64,000 nt of DNA. Origin: an uncultured Christensenella sp. (GTDB lineage Bacteria; Bacillota; Clostridia; Christensenellales; CAG-917). The notes beneath the pieces are model-generated. The model was not told where the DNA came from. It did no database searches and was given only the letters and a program-made list of their open reading frames with translations. This document shows positions 28,001-43,000 of this stretch, one piece after another (the stretch's first letter is position 1; each line of letters begins with the position of its first letter). The stretch is taken from assembly GCA_910578325.1 (NCBI GenBank), contig CAJTQT010000004.1:1-64000 (forward strand). Direction: 5' to 3'. Position numbers and translations under genes: made by a program.

Positions 28001-31000
28001 AGTTATCGTTTCATTCAGTATGACAGCCTTATCAAATCCGTCGTCTTCAAGTTTGATCTTATTGATGACGAATTCGTGCGCGGGATATTCCGCAATCGGG
28101 AATACCAGACCGTTTGTGCCGCCGTACGAAGTGCCGTTAAGCCAGTTATCGTATTCGCGCTCGGGATCGACAAGGCAGTAATTCTCATTGTCGAGACCGA
28201 TTGCGTGAGCGTTGTACGTACCTGCGTTGGTTTGCGCTCCGTCTACCGTTACGTTGACTTGATCCAAAGAACCGTCCACCATCGCGGGATTTGTAACTTC
28301 CGCCGTCGGACAATGTTCCTCTCCGTCATAATCGTAAGAATCACCGTCCCAGTCGAGCGTCACTAAACGCGGCAGAATATCGAGTTCGATTTTGATTTCT
28401 TCGTTGCCGTTGAAGTGCGTCGTCTCGTTGGTTCTGATATAGATAGCAATCTTGCCGATGTGAGTGGGCATAATCTTGCCGCCGCCCAAATCGTCCGCAG
28501 AGCCTGCCGAACCGAGAATTCCCTCGATGCGGTAGGACAGAATCTGCACGTGCTCGCCGGAGATATCCACCAAATCGTTGATGCTTATTGCATATTCCGT
28601 TCCGTAATACGCGTACTTGTCTTTGAGTTCGATAGGCGCAAAACCTTTTTTAACGTGGACATAGCAATTCTGCTCTCCGCCGGGCACAAGGTCTCCGTTG
28701 CCTTCCACTTTAACCTTGACGGTAACCGTCTGGAATACGAGCGGAGTAAGCACGTTGCCGTTTTCAAGCGTTGCCATAGACGACGGGGACACCAATTCGA
28801 AGGTAATCTCGCCGACGTCGGTTATGATATCGCCCTTACCGTTTTTGACAACCGCTTCGAGTTCAAGCGAATGGCCGAAGTCAACGGTGTCCTCTTTGAG
28901 CGTGATTTCGATAGTCGGACGCGAAATTACGAAGTTGACCGTCGCAGTCTGTCCCGTTACAAATTCATACTCGTAGTTGGGATTCGACATTTCGAGGAAT
29001 TCCGCAACGTATTTGGGAACGTCCGTCGGGTTGGGCAGTTTCTGTGCGCCGCTGATGATAGGCGTGCAGATATCGTTCGGGCAAATTCCGTTGATATTGA
29101 GTCTCGGAGTCTGCTCTTCGCCCGTATATTCGAGTTCTATCGGCTTATCCGCGCTTATAAAGTCTCTCCAACTGAGTGTGAGTTTCTTCTTCTTGATAAC
29201 GTAATCAACGGTTATATCCTGATCGACCATAACTCCGTCGATTTCGATTTGCGGATATTTCAGCACATAGTTACCCGCTTGCGCGCCTTTGAGTCCGAGT
29301 ACAATCGCCTTATAATCGTTTACTTCGATAGACGGAATATAATCTCCGTTCTGATCGATAGCCTTCATATCGAGTTTGACGTCGTCCGTACCGAACAGGT
29401 CCAAAGTATAATTAGGCATCTGTTCAGCCGCATTGTAAATCAATTCTACGTCGCCCCACGTGATTTCCAGCGTCTTTGGCACTATCTCGACGTCGAACGT
29501 AAGCGTCTGCGGCACGTTGAAGTTATCCGAAGCCGTAAGTTCCGCAACAACCGTAACCCAACCGAGTTTGGTTCCGAGCAGTTTGCTGTTGCCGACTACG
29601 ATCGCGCCGCCCTTCTTATATTCGGGATGTTCGGGATCAGAGAACTCGCGCACGCTGAACGTAATCTTTGTCGTATTGTCGAGTCCTTTGAGCACAAGAC
29701 CTGTCTCTGTGCCGTACTCGTACTGATATTTTTCGAGTTCGAGATCCGCGTCGCCCTTGCTGACGTGCAAGATTGCGGTAGACCACTGATTGTTTCCGAG
29801 TTTATCGGAAGCATAGAAGTTGTCGGTTCTGTGCACTCTTGCGCGCAATGCGTACCAGCCTGCCGCAGGAGGAGTGAGAATGACGCCGTCGATAGGTTGG
29901 AACGCCTCGTCTGGAATCATATCCGGACTCTGTTCGATATTTTCGATCTTTGCAATCATAAACTCCATATCTTCGGGCTTGAACATATCGGTTACGTCAT
30001 AATTCGCGTCGCCGAGCATATTCGCCGTGATTTTGAGTTTAAGTTCCTTATCAACGCCGTAAACCGCGCCGACATAGCCTGTGGGCTGATTGAATTTATC
30101 TACTTCGTCCTTGACTATTTCGATTTTGATATCCGCGCGTTCGATTTCGAAATCGTGCGTAGCGGAATCGTCAATAGAACCTACGAGAGTGTAGTTGGGG
30201 TTGCTGAGCATAACCGCTTTTGCAGTATGCGTGCCCGCATTGATCTGACCGCCGCTGACGGTTACGGTAACCGAATCGCCGTCAACAAGGTAATCGGAAT
30301 TGATCGTCGCGCTGGGAACGTGCACGTATCCGTCATATACGAATTCGAGATTGTTCCAGTCGAGTTTAACAACTTTCTGTTTAACCGTGACCGTGACGGT
30401 TACGGTAGTAGCCTTGTAATACGTCGTTTCTTCAACTGAAATCTCAATTTTTACTGTACCCGCTCTCTTTGCAATCGCATAAGTACCCGCGAGTTCAAGC
30501 ATACCCGTGCCGCCGACAATTGTAAATACGGGGTTGATTTCTCCTGCGTTGAGGTAATCTTTGAGTTGCAGAGTGAAACTGTCGCCGTAGATTACGGTAT
30601 CCTCTTCGAGTTCGAGAGGCGCAGAACCCTTATTGACAACAATATCGGTAATGGGAGTCTCACCCTCGAAAGTGTTGTCTGTGGCGTCGATGACAGCCTT
30701 GACTTTAATCATTCCCGCATCCACATCCGCTGTCGTAGGCGTATAAATGCCGTCGGTGAACTCTTCTATGATATTTCCCGATTCGTCGACGCGATAGAAA
30801 TGCACCGTTCCCTTCCCGAGGTTTCCGCTTACTTTAAGTTGCAAATCCTTGCCGAATTCCGCTTCAAGAGTGGTGATTTCGGGAGTAATGCTCGCTTTTA
30901 CAATCTCAAAATCGTGTTTGGGTTGCATCTCGGGAGACGCGCCTGGCAAATCTGCATCATAAAGCGCATAGTTGCTGTTGGAAAGTAACGAAGCAACAGC

Positions 31001-34000
31001 CGTATGCGTACCGACGTTAATCGCACCGCCCGCAACCGTAACGCCGCAAACGTCGCCGGGGAACAGATTCGTAACCGTAGCCGTCGGCGTATGCATCTCG
31101 CCGTCGTAAGTATACTCGTCGCCTTCCCATTCGATATCGACGACGAAAGGTTTGATATCGACAAATATCTGCAAATCTTCGTTAGAGCCGTTGGACCAGC
31201 AATAACCGTCTTTGAGTTTAAACACAACCGAGTACGAACCCGCGTTGATTGCGCTGATGTCCGAACCGTCGAGGAATGTACCCGTAGGCAGGTCAACTGT
31301 CATATACTTAGAGTTATAACCCGTAATTACGATCTGTTGCTGACTGTTATATGTGACTTTGATCGTCTCCGTAACATCGACGGGAGCCGCAATAGGCGTA
31401 CCGATCGTGGCTTCTATAGTGGTTGAACCGTCTTCATTCTGAATATTCGCAACCGCCACCGCATACTGGGGTTTATCGGACACAAACACGCTCATCGGAA
31501 GAATCGTGTTAGTCGCGCCGTAACCCGAAGTAAATACGCCTGCGGAATCTCTTGTAACCTGAATTCTCGCGTTGTTTTCTTCGAATTCGGAAACGATATT
31601 GATTTTTCTGGACGGTATGGAGAGATAGACGTTGCAGAGTTCGCCTTTTGCGTTTGTATTTGCGTAGACTTTCGCGCTGCCGCCCATATTGAGGATAGCA
31701 GACGAGTACGCGCGCACGCCGTTCATACCGACATTGCCGCTGACTTCACCGCCGAGCATAGTAAACGTGCCCGTGCCGAGAATGTACACGCCGCTACCGC
31801 CGCCGGTCGTCTTGGATGTACCTGTTGCCTTGTTGGCATTGATAATACCGCCCGTCATCTCGAAAATACCCGCGTCGAACACGCCGCCCGCCGCGATACC
31901 TTCGTTAGTACTAATTTCGCCGCCTTCCATATAGAATTTGGAATTCGCGCTGTTATAAATGTACACGCCGCCCGTATTAGTACCGTTGTTCTGCGATATC
32001 GAACCGTTGCGCAGTGTAAACGTACCGTTGGAAACGTACACGCCGCCCGCAAGACCGCTGTTCTGCTGGATATGCCCGTACGTGCTCGAATTCGGCGCGC
32101 TTTCCATAATGAAATCACCGCTGTTATATACGCCGCCGACGGTAGTACCGTTATTCTCCTGAATGAAACCGCTGTTCATATTGAACACAGCGCCGGTATT
32201 TACATACACGCCGCCTGCGGTAGTACTGCTGTTGCTCAGAATCGAACCGCCAGCGAGCGTAAACGTACCGTTGACCTGAACTGCGCCTGCGGTAGATCCC
32301 TGATTGCGCTGCAACGTACCGCTTTCGAATACTACCGAGCCTGTCTTTGCAATAACGATTGCGCCTGCGCCCGAACTGTTTCTTCCGCCGTTGATATATC
32401 CGAGTTTTGCGTCGGTAAGGTCGGTTATGGTAAGCGTACCTTCAACGAGAATGACATAACCGTTCTGACGTTTAGCCGAGAGAGCGCGGTTGAGCGCGCG
32501 ACCGTTGAGGTCGAGCACGATATTCGCGCCTGCGGGAACGTACAGTGCGCCATAATAATACGCGCCTGCCGCAGTACCGAACGCCGTCGTATAAGACTTA
32601 TGGCTTGTAGCCGTCCAACCGTCGAGTCTGAGGTCGAAGATTTCCTGACTTCCGCCCTTAGAGAGACTCGTATTGATAGCGTGCTCCCATCTCATAGCGT
32701 TGTCGTCGGTATCCATAATACCTTCGTACACGTTGTCGACTATTGCGCCTTTAACAGTATAAAGCGGATGGTCGGAAACGAAGCAGTTCGTCGGCGAAAT
32801 TGCGCCTGGGGAGCCTGCCGAGCCGTTTATTGCACCGTAACCGAGTGTAAACGCACCCAGACCTGCGCGTGTAAGACCGATAGGCTGAGTTGGCGTAAAC
32901 TGCGCGCCGTGCTCATCGGTGATGATATTGATTTTTTTGGTAGCGGAATCGATATAGAGGTTGGAATTGTCGCCTTCTTCGACTTCGCTGTTGATAATCT
33001 TGTTTCCGTAGATATCAGACTGACCGCCGAGGTTGAATTCAACACTGGGCCCGATATAAACGCCGCCGAATCCTGCGGAACCGCCCCAGTTTCCAGTGAC
33101 TTTGCCGCCGACCATAGTAAACATACCGCTGCTGACCAAAACGCCGCCTACGCTACCGTTGCCGTGGGACTCGTTTCCTTCTATGGAGCCGCCTGAGAGT
33201 TTGAAGTTGCCGCCGTTGACCTGAACGCCGCCGGCGCGTGCGGGAGAGGTGTTTCTACCGCCCGTAACTATACCGCCGCCGACACTGTCTCTGATTTCAA
33301 ACGTACCTTCGACGTTAAACACGTATCCGTACGTACGGAAATATTTGCCTTCGTCCGTATCGAGTGCCGCGAAATTGCGGTCCACCTTATGACCGTTGAG
33401 GTCGAGCACGATATTCGCTCCGTCGGGAACGTATAATGCGCCGCGCTCAAAGCCGGGTTTGCTGTCGGGACCGAACGACTTGAAGTAAGCGTTGGGATCG
33501 TCATCTGCAAACCAGTCTTTATTGAGAGTTACAACCTGACGCGTACCGCCCTGTTCGAGGCTCGTCTTGACCGCATACGACCAGTTGAGAGAGTTGTCAT
33601 CGGTGAGCATAACGCCTTCCGTCATACCGCCCGAGCCGATCTGACCGACATAGTACTTGCCGCCGTCAGCCGCCGAAGGCTCCGCAACGAAGTAATCGGT
33701 TACGATAGCGGTCGGCATATTTATACCGAAGCCCGTCGTAAACTCGCCGAGATTTTCTCTCTGAATACCGTATTTATGAGTATTAGTCAAAGGACTTACG
33801 ATATTGATCTTCGCATATTCATCCGAAAGGAGAATATTGCTGTCTTTAAGATCCGTACCCGTGCCGTCCTTATCGATTTTATTGTTATAGACTTCGGAGG
33901 GAGTCAAGGGGCAGTCCGCAAACTGTCTGTCTCCGCCGAAATTGACAACGCCTTCGTTCTCAACGTAAATACCGCCGTTACCCACACCGACGTTATCGGT

Positions 34001-37000
34001 GACTGAACCGCCTTTGAGGTTGAGCGTACCCGCAACGTTGATACCCGCGCCGTTTTCAGCCGCAGTGGACTTGTTGCCGAACACCGTACCGCCCTCGAAG
34101 TTGAGCGTACCGCCCGCGCTGATAAAGATACCGCCCGTACCGTCGCTGTTACCGCCGGTAATCTTACCGCCGCCAACGCTGTCGATAATGGTGAGCGTAC
34201 CCGCGATGTACATAACGCTGCCGTTTGAAATTGTGTCGAGCAGATGTCTGTCAACGGTGTGTCCCGCGAGATCGAGCACGATATTCGCGCCCGACGGCAC
34301 GTACAGACGTCCGCTGGAATAACCCGTATCGTCGCCGAACGAACCGTCCGTCGCAATCCAGTCCTCATATAGAGTGACTTTCTTCTGCGCGCCGTTTTCG
34401 GCAAGACTCGTCTTAACGGCGTGCGCCCAGTTGAGCGTACCGTCTTTACAGATAAACGAAGCCTCGTTGATTCCGTCGACTTCCTCGTCCTCAACGAAGT
34501 AGGACTTGGAATCCGCCTTAAACACGCTGCCCGCAAGCGTACCCGCATTGTGCGTGCCGAAGTCTTTTGTAAATACGCCGACGTCGCCGCGCGAGATATA
34601 GATTTCCGCGTCCGCTGTAAACGGAGCGACAACCTGAATCATATTTTCATTGCCGGGCTGAATCCAGACGTTGCACGGTTGGTCACCGTAATTGAGGTTG
34701 TTTTTGACGACAAGATTACCGCCGACGTTGAGCGTCTTTGAATACTTCGCATAATCGTCGGGAGCCGCAACGAAAATACCGCCTGAGCCGATAGTTTTTG
34801 TAGACTTATTGTTTATTATGCTTCCGCCCGTAATCGTAGCGGTGGGGCAATCAAACCACAAACCGCCTGCGTCGAAGCCGGTATTTCCGTCGATTTCACC
34901 GCCCGTCATCTCGAACGAAGTGTCCTTGCCGGCATAAACGCCGCCGACGCCGTTTATACCTGAGGAAGAGTTACCCTTAATAGAACCGCCTTCTATACGC
35001 AGATGACCGTTCAAATCTACGGTTACACCGGCCGCGCCGTCATATTGACCGTTGTTTTTACCGCCCGTAATCTCGCCTATACGTCTTGTGGACGGAACAA
35101 TTCCGGGAGGACATTCTGCGGGATCGAACGCGCCGCTGTCTCTGATGATAAGTTCGCCCTCTACCCAGATTACGTAACCGTGATTACGCGCCGCCGAGAG
35201 GTTTCTGTTGAGTTGGTATCCCCTGAGGTCGAGGATAACGCTGGCACCCGCAGGCACGTAGAGCGCGCCGTAGCGATAGCCTACAATGTCGCCGAAAGAG
35301 GTGCCGTTTGTGGTGTCGGGCTCTGCCTCCCAGTCGGTGAACATAGTGAATACTTTGGTATTTCCGTTATCGGCAAGCGAGGACGAAACCGCGTTAGACC
35401 AGTTTTTCTTGTTGTCGAAACTGAAAATCTGCGCTTCCATATCCTGACCGTCGGAATACTTGATAATAGTCGTATTCGGGCTGTCCGCAGTAAAGTATGC
35501 GGTAGGATCGACCGTAGCCGCACCCGCATAGTTATACTGACCGTAGCCTTCGGTAAACACGTTTATAGCAGTACGCGTGACGCCTATGCTTGCGCCCGTA
35601 AGGAACTGTCCGACAACTTTTATTTTCAATGAGTCGTTTGCAAGACCGACGTTGGCTTTTTTGTCGGAACCGTTGACGTTTTCCTGAATATAAGCGACGT
35701 TGGACAGTTCAAGTATGCCGTCGGAGGTTCCCGTACTGCCGATGAAAATGCCGCCGAACATAGTGCCTTTGTTGTTTTTGATCTGCGCGTTGGACACACT
35801 CAGCGTGGTCGACATAACGTTTTGGGCTTTGTTCGGATAAATCCAGATTCCGCCAACGCCTGCGGTCGGCGACGTACCCGTGTTTCCGCTGATAATCGCG
35901 CCGTTGTCGATTACAGCTCTTGCGGCGTTCTGCAAGAATATTGCGCCCGCCCAAAAACCTGTGTTGTCCGTAAACTCGCCGCCGTGGATTTCAAGCGTGT
36001 CATAGCAGGTTATCGCGCCCGATTCTCCGTCTGTCTGCGTCGTCGAGAAGTTGTTGCGCATAATCGTGTTGTTGAGTATCAATCTCGCGTTACCCACGTT
36101 ATTGACCGTGCCCCAAACATTGACAACGCCTGCATAACCGGAGTTTCCGATAAATTCCGTGCCGTCAACAGTCACCACTGCGTGGACAAGTGCGATAAGT
36201 ATCGCGCCGCCGCTCGCCTCTGTGGCTGCCGAATTGTTTTCAAATTTACCGCCCGTAATATTGACCGTGATCAATTCACCCGTATAGGTGATTCCCGACA
36301 TCTGGCTTTCGTTAATGAGAATTCCGCCCGCATCTCTGCCCGTATTGTTTGTAAACGTGCAGTTGACAACGTCCAGATTGATGGCAACGTTATATTGCGT
36401 ATCTGCAATAACGGTTCCGTTCGCGTCACCTGAGGTGACACTCTGGTTATTGTCAAAAGTTACTCCTGTCAGCGTAGCGTTGCCGCAACCGTGCCAGAAG
36501 ACACCGCCTATGTTTGTATTGCCGGACACAGTTCCGCCCGTCCAGGTGAACTCTGATCCGTAGTTGCCCATCAAAGACCATTTGTTATGGGAACTGTTGT
36601 CAATGACGTCAACATTCTCGAACACCGTGGTACTGCTCATCGGCGGAACATTACTGCCGCTGAAATTGTTGGTGGTTATAATCGAGTTTGCAGTATTATT
36701 TCTGAAAACGGTATTCTTTACAACAAGATCGACGTTACTCCAGGTTTCGAGAATATAGTTGTTTCCTGTCGTTTTTGTGAGCGTATTGTTTTCAAAGATA
36801 CAGTCTTCAATCGTAACCTCTATGCCCTTTTCATTGCCTGTGGCATTGCCGTCAATCGACATCAGATCCCACACGGTGGCAACGTTCTCGGAGAAAGTAA
36901 CTTTTTTGAAACTTGCAACGCACTTTGCATCCTGACTATCAATATAGATATCATTACGTCCGTTATTCCCTTGAAAACTTCCGCCAAAGACCTCGCCTCT

Positions 37001-40000
37001 CTCAATATGAGTATCCCACTCAAAGTTAGAGTCGGTAATCCAAATTCCAGCAACACCTACAGTGTTTTTGTTACCGCTGATACTGCCGCCGTGTATTTTT
37101 ACAGTCGCGCCATTAAGCGCTCTGAGTCCGCCGACTGAATTGCCTTGAGATGCAGTATTGTTATCAATATATATGCCGTCTACTTCTAAGACTCCGCCGT
37201 CCACATATATTCCGCCCGCGGAATTCTGGTTAGTACATTTATTGCCGTGTACGCCGGCCCACCAGACTTTGTTGGAGCCGTCATTAGACTCGTATTGATG
37301 TATAACAACTTTTCCCGTCGACATAACCGTGATAGCGCCCAAATACTGTGTGTTGTTCCAGGCGCCTGTAATGGAACCGCCGATTAACTCGTTGTTCCAT
37401 TCTTCGTCGGTGATATCGTCTCTGCCCTTATTGCGGATTTCGAGAATACCTTCGACATAGAAAATACCGCCGTTTGCTGTTGCTTTTGTAAGTTTACGGT
37501 CGACGTTATAGCCGTTCATCTCAAGGATGACGTGCGCGTTTTGGGGGACGTACATCATTCCGCTCGTATAGCAGTTTGTCACCGAACCGAACGACGTGCC
37601 CGAAGAGGGCGTCATATCCTTGAACAGTTCGCAGGTATAAGGCGTGACCACGCCCGTTTTTTCGTATGCTTCGAGGCTGCTGGACACCGCATACACCCAG
37701 TTTGCGGACGGATCGCTTGAAAGCGTGGCAGCCTCCATCGAGTTTCCTTCGCCGTCCTTGATGACTTTTGAGATATTCTCATTATCTGTATAGAATATCG
37801 TTGTGGGATCTGCGGTGTTGTAAACGCCGTAACCGTCGGTTATCTTGCCGGTATATTCGCACCAGACGCCCATTTTGCTTCCCGCAAGCGAGGAAAGCAC
37901 TTTAAGTCTCTTAGGCTCGGTGTCATCATTATCGATATACCAGTCAAGGTCGCACTCTTCATATTTACCGTTTGTATAGTCATTCTTATACAGGTTGTGC
38001 TGAATGATATTCTTTCCGCCTATGGCAAATTCGACCATCGACGAATAAACGACGATCCAGCCTATATTATCGGTGATTTCAACGTCTTTAAGCGTAACGG
38101 AACCATATGAGGCGATAAGTCCATTTTGACCCTCGTTAGCCCTCTGACCTGTGCCGTTGTTGCCTTTTATAACGGTCTTCTCGATTTCGAATGCGCTGTC
38201 AGCAGTATCTGTTCCGAAAACAGCGAAATTACCAAATGAAGCGTTGTTCTGGATGTCGCTGTTTTTGATGATGATTTTGCCGTAGTTAATCCAGGCAACG
38301 CCGACTGCCTGGCGGTTTCCCGTGACAACACAGTTATCAACTGTTATAACCGAATTGGTTACGTCAGTCCTGTCCACTCCTGTGGACATATTTGTTTCAA
38401 AGACGCTTCCCGCCGTTGCATGTTCATAGAAGTTATTTACGAAATACGAGTTTTTGACTTCAATTCTGCCGTCATATGTATGGATCAAATAAGCGATTTC
38501 GTTATCGTGAACGTTGATATTGTCGATTACGCTGTCCGGCTGCCACGTTCCGCTGGAATTCGTTGTGTTGAGGATAAGACCGTGAGCGAAATTCCCCGTG
38601 AACTCGGTGTTTCTGATCTCGAGATGCCCTTCTGCCGAGATCATCCAGGTATCGACTTTCCATGGAATCGTATTGTTTGTAAACGTGCAGTCCTCAATAG
38701 TGAGATTCGCTTCACAGTTAGCATCGCACGCAATAAGATAATCGGTGGTGTGATTGCCCTCAAACGTACAGTTGCGCACAATAACTCCGTTCACCGATTC
38801 CAGAAGACCTTGCATAGTCGTGCTGTTTTCCTTGAAAGTAACGTTTTCGATTACAGTCAGGTTTCCGTCATTGTAATCGGAGTGAGGCAAGTTTATCAGA
38901 TGATTCTGTCCGCTGTTTCCCTGTATCAGGACGTTTGATATTTGCGGAACTTTTGCATTGTATACCCACAGTATGCCATTGCCGCACGTATTGTCGGTGA
39001 TAGAACCGCCCGTTATATTTACAACCGCATTTTCGTTGTAAGTCTGTATAAGGCTTCCCTTCAGGTTCGCATTTACGGACAGAGTGTTATTTGCGATTTG
39101 TCCGCCTTCCATATTGAAAGTGCCTTCGACGTGAATCGTAGAGCCGCCCTTATATGAACTGCTATAGTATACGCTCTTGTTGCCGTTGATCCAGCCGCTT
39201 TTCAGCGTAACTTCGCCCGACACATCTACATACATTGCCGAAGGATAATTTGTAGTACGGTTAAAGCCGCCTGTAACCGAACCCTGAAGAGCAGGATCGG
39301 TGCTAGAAGAATCCTGTATGATCAATTCTCCCGCGACTTCTATAACATAACCGTATACGGCGTGCGCAGTCAGACCTCTGTTGACGTTGTGCCCGTTCAT
39401 ATCGAGTATGACTTTTGCGCCTTCAGGCACAAGCAGCGCGCCGCCGTAAGCATTATTTGTACCCGCAGTCACATAGCACTGCGAATCTGTGCCGAACTTT
39501 CCGTTTTTAGCGTTCCAGTCGCTTTCGAGTTTGCAGGTATAGAAAATCCCGTCCCTGAGAGAGGACTTAATTGCAAATTCCCACATACTGGCGGGGTCGA
39601 GACTGCGCTCCGCCGCTTCGTAAGTCTTTGCGGAACCTACCGTGGTATTCTCAACAACGTTCTCGCCTTTCGACTCATACCAATCTTTCAGGTCGTTGAA
39701 AAAGAACGTAGCCCACGGGTCTTGATTGTGGAACTGACCGTAACCGCTTGTAAGCGCGCCGTTTCCGCCTCTCCATACGCCGATTTTGCTTCCCGACGCG
39801 AGCGCGGAATGGATATAGATGAGTCCCGCCGTGTTTTCAAGATACAGATTCGCTTCGCCGTTTTCCAGATCCGCTTCGGTGTTTATGTTATTATTCGCGA
39901 TTATAATCTTTCCGCCGATGCTGATAGAACCTGATGTTTCATTTACGGTAAGAATATCCCCGGGTCCTACGGTTGTATTGTTTGAAATTTCTACGTTTGT

Positions 40001-43000
40001 GAGTTTCAGCGTTCCCCAAACATACATCAGAGGGGTAGACCCTTGTTCATATCCGGTAGAGGGTCTGGACGCTGTAGTGTTGCCGTTTATATTAGTGTCG
40101 ATAAGTTCAACGGTGCCCTCCCAGACATTAAACAACTGACCGACATACTTTTGCGTGGATAAAGTGCCTTCGATTCCGTGGTTGTTTACAATCTCGCAGT
40201 TTCTGAAAGTGCTGACTGTGTTAGGACCAGCAACACTGACAACTGAGCCGTAAGCATAGTTATCGGCAATCGTACAGTCGCTGACATCTGCAACGGTGAT
40301 ATCCAAAATTGAGCCGGATTTTCTTGTTATGGTGTTGGAGGAGTTTCCTCTGAACTCACAGCCCGAAATGGTCAGAGTTCCCGGATATTCGTTATGGCCG
40401 ATGTAGGACATAATGGCAACACCGTTATAACCTGTATTCTCGATAAAATGGCTGTTGCTTATAGTGGAATGTCCTTCTCTGCTGCTTGTCTCGCTTTCAA
40501 AGCCTATCACACCGTAATTGATAGACTCATTTCTTTCAAAAGTGCAGTTGTCTACAACCAGATTTCCGGCTTGCTCGTTGATTATTGCACTATTGGCATG
40601 GTTTTCCGTAAACGTACAGTTTGTAAGCGTTAAGGGTGTTGCGCTGTGGCTGTATATGATATGACTGCCAGCAACCGTGGTTGCAACGTTGGCTCTGAAT
40701 GTGACGTGATCCATCGTCAGCGTGCCGTAACTGGCGATTATATCCGTTTTGTTACTTTCATTTTCGTATATTTCGATGTTACGGACATTAGCCGTGCCGC
40801 CTTCCTCTATAGCAAACACTCGTCCTAATGTATTAGATTGATTGTAATTATTGTGAATGCTACCGCCCGAAATATCTGCAACCGCGCCGTTTCCGACCCA
40901 AATCAAACAGTCTGACAAAGTATTGTTGTCAATGCTGCCGCCCGTCATAGTAAACTTTGCACCCGGTGCATTTGCGGTTGCCGCAGCAAGATCGATTGTC
41001 GCTTTTTGATATACTGCACGCGCGTCGTTAAAGCCGATATTGTGGTCGATGCCGCCGCCCGTCATAACAAATTCTGCGCCAGCGCTCACCTGTACAGCGC
41101 TTGCTCCGCCGTATGCGCTGCCATATCCTTGCGTTCTGTTTTTATCTATATAACCGCTTTCAAGCGTAAGTTTGCCGTTGACGTGTACGCCCGCTCCGAC
41201 GTCTGTGGTCTGGTTCCAGCCGCCGCGGACGCTTCCCATCTTCTCTTTTCCGCCGGTATCGCGTATGGTCAATTCGCCGTCTACAAGTATGACGAGGCCG
41301 TTTGTTCTGCGCGCCGTGAGTTTACGGTCGACGTTAAAGCCGTTCATTTCCAGAATGACGTTCGCGCCTTCGGGCACGTAAAGCGCGCCCTGCCAGTAAT
41401 AGTTCGTGTTTGTGCCGAACGAGAAGGATGAATTCGGATTCCACTCCTCATACAGCGTCGCGGTATAAGCCGCTCCGTCATGCGCGAGGCTCTGTTCTAT
41501 TGCATACTCCCACTGTGAAGCGGGGTCGTGCGGAATAATCACCGCTTCGAGGTGTTTTGTTCCGTCGGATTCTACAATGATTTCCTTGTCGATTTCCGAA
41601 TACGCGACCTCATAATAGGCCTCGTTTTCGTCCGTAAAGACCGTAAGAGGGTCGGTGTTTCCGTTGTATTGCTGCCAGCCCGACGTAAGAGGCCCGCCGC
41701 CCATTCGGCGTACGCCTATCTTACTTCCGTTTGAAATTGCGCCGTTTATTGTGAGGTATCTATTCTCCGTAGACCTGTACAGCCAAATGTTAGCCTGCTT
41801 TCCGTCGCTGTTGACGTTGTCGTATATGTAGCAGTAACCGCTTAAACTGACATCGCCCGCGTCAACTCTGACGCCGAATGCCGTAGCAACGCCGCCACCG
41901 TCGCCGGTTTCCAACTCGGGAATTTCGTTTCCGCTTATAGTGCAGTCTTTCAGATTAAGATTTCCGCTTTTCTCAACGTAAACGGTCAATCCCACCTTTG
42001 ACGTGGCGGGCAACTGATAATCCATCACCTTATTTCCGGTGACGGAACATCCTTCCATATTCAGCGTAGCATAGCCCGTTACAAAAACGTTGCTCTGGCG
42101 CGGGTCGCACACTTTATTGTTCGTAATTGTACAGTCTACAAGCGTAACAACGCCGCTTTTTCCGAGTGTCGAATCGGCGTATACTCCTGCGCCCCCCGCC
42201 ACATTTCCGGAAATCTGTGTATTTTCCATCCGCAAATTAGAACTGTTTTCGTAAACTATGATTCCTGCGGTGGAGTTATTTTCTGTAGATATATTTACAT
42301 CAGTTATTGTGTTGTTAAGCACCTCGCTGTTTTTGAGAACAACTTCTTTCTCGCTGATACACGTAAATCCTATATTTACGTTATTAACGTCGCCTATATT
42401 TCCGTTTATCTTGATGTTATCTCCTGTAAACGAACCGCCGTCAAGATAAATTCCGGCAGCAGGATAAGAATTGCTCGCTTTATTTGCCGAGGTAACGCTG
42501 TTGTTGGAAACCGAAATGTTTGAAACTGTGATTCTGGTATCGGTCGGATCCGTTGGAGTTCCGCCTTGAAACATCAACAATCCGCTTCTGAAATTTGAAT
42601 CGTTGCCTGTAATTGAGCCGCCTGCAGCATTGAATTTACCCCAAATGACTACACCAGCCACGGAGAAACCTGTCGCATGGTTTCCCGAAACAACCGCTCC
42701 GTCGTGCATTGTCAGCGTCGCGGTATCCCAAATGCTTATACCTGCAGTAGAACGGATGTCGGTCGTACTCGCGCTGTAATTGCCCGAAACCGTGCCGCTT
42801 TGGAAGTCCAAAGACGATTCTACTGTGCTGTCAAAAACCGTAATTGCGCCGTGGTCGGTTCCGTTTGTATACGCGCCCGTTACCATACCCAGTTTGGACG
42901 TTGAAGTATCTTTTATGGTGAGTTTTCCGTAAACTGCGATAACAAATCCGTTTGCGCGCGCCGCTGTCAGGTTTCTTGAAAGCGTGTGTCCGTTGAGGTC

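Noticed and set aside
28415..30439. 674-codon open frame antisense to the giant gene
   Set aside because: Same reasons: it lies wholly inside the MBG repeat array and is a shadow of the repeat coding.
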